Source: Gammaproteobacteria bacterium (GTDB lineage: Bacteria; Pseudomonadota; Gammaproteobacteria; UBA4575). Taken from it: a stretch of 6,164 nucleotides of DNA. The notes beneath the pieces were generated by a model. That model ran no database searches. It saw nothing but the letters and a program-made list of their open reading frames with translations, and was not told the origin of the DNA. Shown here in pieces: positions 4,865 through 6,164 of the stretch. A program made the translations under genes and the position numbers. The stretch spans positions 1 to 6,164 of the forward strand of contig JAPUHH010000093.1 in the NCBI GenBank assembly GCA_027297825.1, given 5' to 3'. The stretch's first letter is position 1. Each line of letters begins with the position of its first letter.

Positions 4865-5458
4865 ATGAGTAAACTCCTTACACTTTCTATTCTTCTTTCT
4901 ACTCTACTTTTAGGAACCCTTGCGTGGTCACAAGATCTTGGGAGGGGTTGGGATGCTTATAATAAAGGAGACTATGCGACTGCATTGCGTGAATGGAAAC
5001 CTCTCGCAGAACAGGGAGATACCGCAGCACAGTTCAACTTAGGTTGGATGTACGGCGAAGGTTTAGGTGTACCTGAAGATGTCCAGCAAGCTGTTAAGTG
5101 GTATCGACGCTCTGCAGATCAGGGGGATGCCTCTGCTCAGTACACCTTAGGTCTAATATATAACCAAGGTCGAGGTGTGCCTCAGGATTTCAAGCAAGCT
5201 GTCGAGTGGTATCGACGCTCTGCAGAACAGGGGCATGCGATGGCCATGGGGAATCTTGCAGTGTTGTATGAAAATGGTGATGGCGTACTTCAGGATGATG
5301 TTCTTGCCTATATGTGGGGAAATCTTGGTGCGGCAGAAGGAGATTTTATAGGTGAGGTAGCAAGAGGTTTAGTATCAAAAAGAATGACTCCCTCACAGTT
5401 AGAAGAAGCTCAAAGACGCTCAAGAGAATGTCTTAGGAAAAACTATAAGGTTTGTTGA
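4865..5458 (+). CDS. Secreted Sel1-repeat (TPR-like) protein
   Basis: A 197-residue exported protein. Residues 1-22 form a signal peptide (MSKLL then a leucine-rich core, cleavage near AWS-Q); there is no lipobox cysteine. A helical lead-in (GWDAYNKGDYATALREWKPL, 28-47) precedes three Sel1-like repeats of 36 residues at about 53-88, 89-124 and 125-160, with the AAxxLGxxYxxGxGVxxD pattern. The C-terminal part (160-197) is charged and ends with Cys189 and Cys197, possibly a disulfide. Such proteins are protein-protein scaffolds in the cell envelope; the partner is unknown. Repeats 1 and 2 share 22 identical bases 108 bp apart (5097-5118 and 5205-5226), indicating recent duplication or gene conversion. 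The ATG has no visible Shine-Dalgarno sequence, but the signal peptide fixes the start. It converges with the DUF4389 gene. Confidence 0.9.
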   Translation: MSKLLTLSILLSTLLLGTLAWSQDLGRGWDAYNKGDYATALREWKPLAEQGDTAAQFNLGWMYGEGLGVPEDVQQAVKWYRRSADQGDASAQYTLGLIYNQGRGVPQDFKQAVEWYRRSAEQGHAMAMGNLAVLYENGDGVLQDDVLAYMWGNLGAAEGDFIGEVARGLVSKRMTPSQLEEAQRRSRECLRKNYKVC

Positions 5459-5472
5459 GTACTTCAAAACTG

Positions 5473-5502
5473 AACGACCGCTAACGACCCAAAGCGGACA
5501 TT
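5473..5502 (+). repeat. 30-nt palindromic repeat, copy 7
   Basis: Left arm AACGACCGCT (5473-5482), loop AACGACCCAA (5483-5492), right arm AGCGGACATT (5493-5502), plus a G-C pair at 5472/5503. A-A opposition at 5477/5498 and C-A at 5475/5500. The upstream TTCAAAACTG (5463-5472) is shared with copy 1, so the element may extend about 10 nt to the left. It lies between the convergent Sel1 and DUF4389 genes, 14 bp after the Sel1 stop. Confidence 0.86.
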
Positions 5503-5571
5503 CGATTGGGTGGTAACCAGAAGTAGAAAGCGTGAAGCCGTGGGTATGGAGAAAACAGAAAAGACAATAGC

Positions 5572-5904
5572 TTAGTTTGAGTTAGGCCAGTCAGCATCAA
5601 AAGGAAACGGACGCTCCTCAGTATTAAATGTTAAATAAAGGATTATTTGGTAGGTATAGGTAGAGAGTGCATGACCAAATATTTGTAGCTTTTGATTAGC
5701 CTCGCCTGTAAGTAGTACCCAAAAAAATTGCACTACTACAACTGCACCCACTACTACCCTGGAAACGGAGTAAAGCAGTGCAATAACAAACATAAAAAAC
5801 AACCGCATCCAAATCGATTTAGATTTCAAATTATTGGCTAAGGATGGAGTGTTTTCCTGTGAATTAGGTGACTCTTCACCTGAAGAGGATGCATTCTCGC
5901 TCAT
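5572..5904 (-). CDS. DUF4389 domain inner-membrane protein
   Basis: A 110-residue membrane protein. Residues 1-29 are polar and Ser/Glu/Asn-rich, then a long hydrophobic region (about 35-65) forms one or two membrane segments, followed by the diagnostic GEAN, FGHALSTYTYQIILYLTFNT (76-95) and EERPFPFDADWP (96-107) motifs of the DUF4389 family. The molecular function of this family is not established. ATG at 5904 is preferred because GGGA on the minus strand (5911-5914) is 6 nt upstream; a TTG at 5916 would add four residues and is unlikely. It converges with Sel1, with repeat copy 7 between them, and has repeat copy 8 about 120 bp upstream. It appears to be transcribed alone. Confidence 0.87.
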   Translation of the reverse strand: MSENASSSGEESPNSQENTPSLANNLKSKSIWMRLFFMFVIALLYSVSRVVVGAVVVVQFFWVLLTGEANQKLQIFGHALSTYTYQIILYLTFNTEERPFPFDADWPNSN

Positions 5905-6023
5905 ATAAAATCCCAAGTGCTTAGAAGTTGTGCTGACAAACCTTAAATTTGTATTTTATTGTATCTTGTATTGTTAATGGGTACGGCAATATTTTAGAAA
6001 ATCTTGCTTGCCCATTATTACTG

Positions 6024-6053
6024 AATGACCGCTATTGGCCGTAAGCGGACATT
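6024..6053 (+). repeat. 30-nt palindromic repeat, copy 8
   Basis: Left arm AATGACCGCT (6024-6033), loop ATTGGCCGTA (6034-6043), right arm AGCGGACATT (6044-6053). Nine of ten positions pair, with an A-A opposition at 6028/6049. ACTG precedes it, as in copies 1 and 7. It lies 7 bp beyond the stop of the minus-strand gene at the right edge and could act as its terminator stem. Confidence 0.86.
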
Positions 6054-6060
6054 TGCATAC

Positions 6061-6164
6061 TTAAATTTCGCAACTACCTTTATCTATCCAAGCAGTTTCT
6101 TGCTTGCCACGATGAATTACGAAATAACGATCAGTATAACTACCTGTATCGCGATTTATAACCA
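6061..6164 (-). CDS. C-terminal end of an unidentified protein (partial)
   Basis: The last 33 codons of a minus-strand gene entering from the right edge, ending in TAA at 6061-6063. The readable tail is VINRDTGSYTDRYF, then VIHRGKQETAW and IDKGSCEI. The alternating polar/hydrophobic pattern, the INRDTG turn and the GSC near the end resemble C-termini of small exported beta-rich hypothetical proteins, but I cannot name a family. The other two minus-strand frames contain stops here, which supports this one. Repeat copy 8 follows the stop within 8 bp. Start, signal peptide and length lie outside the window. Confidence 0.6.
   Translation of the reverse strand, partial: VINRDTGSYTDRYFVIHRGKQETAWIDKGSCEI

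Noticed and set aside
3568..6053. CRISPR array made of about 30-nt palindromic repeats
   Set aside because: Spacing is 171 to 781 bp and filled with genes, one copy is reversed, copies differ, and no cas gene is present.
3739..6053. Integron attC sites between single-gene cassettes
   Set aside because: The units are 30 nt, far shorter than attC, no GTTRRRY core lies at a consistent position next to the repeats, genes lie in both orientations and no integrase is seen.
6002..6108. 11-bp direct repeat TCTTGCTTGCC (6002-6012 and 6098-6108) flanking copy 8 like a target-site duplication
   Set aside because: The two copies are not adjacent to the repeat ends and one is within a coding sequence; most likely chance.

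Overview
The window looks like gammaproteobacterial chromosome, probably from a marine or otherwise environmental species. This is inferred from the moderately AT-rich composition, the gene families present (LysR regulator with a short-chain dehydrogenase, tautomerase, half-size DMT carrier, DUF4389, Sel1, EF-hand, a formaldehyde-activating-enzyme relative) and a dispersed 30-nt palindromic repeat between genes. No rRNA, tRNA, CRISPR array, integrase or transposase was found.

Layout. At the left edge the minus strand carries the first 28 codons of a formaldehyde-activating-enzyme (Fae) type protein (1-86), preceded on the same strand by a flavin reductase-like FMN-binding protein (262-759). 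A LysR regulator (1082-2008, minus) diverges from an SDR / tautomerase / DUF606-type DMT carrier operon (2132-3545, plus). This cluster reads as a regulator with its target operon; the substrate is unknown. Both small enzymes lack standard active-site residues: the SDR has no Tyr in Tyr-x3-Lys, and the tautomerase keeps Pro1 but has Val and Phe where 4-OT has Arg11 and Arg39.

The right half (3546-6164) is different. Single, apparently unrelated small genes are separated by copies of the repeat: a secreted EF-hand protein, a small cupin, a secreted Sel1-repeat protein, a DUF4389 membrane protein (minus) and the C-terminus of an unidentified minus-strand protein. The cupin has a probable one-base frameshift near its 3' end. 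Between 3631 and 3738 lies an unlisted minus-strand relic of a ribbon-helix-helix protein, bracketed by two repeat copies in opposite orientation.

The main unexplained structure is the repeat: eight copies, all intergenic, all with the same geometry of 10-nt left arm, 10-nt loop and 10-nt right arm. Seven point one way and one (3568-3597) the other. Six of the eight lie in the last 2.5 kb, giving a cassette-like one-gene-per-repeat appearance, although the copies do not look like integron attC sites.
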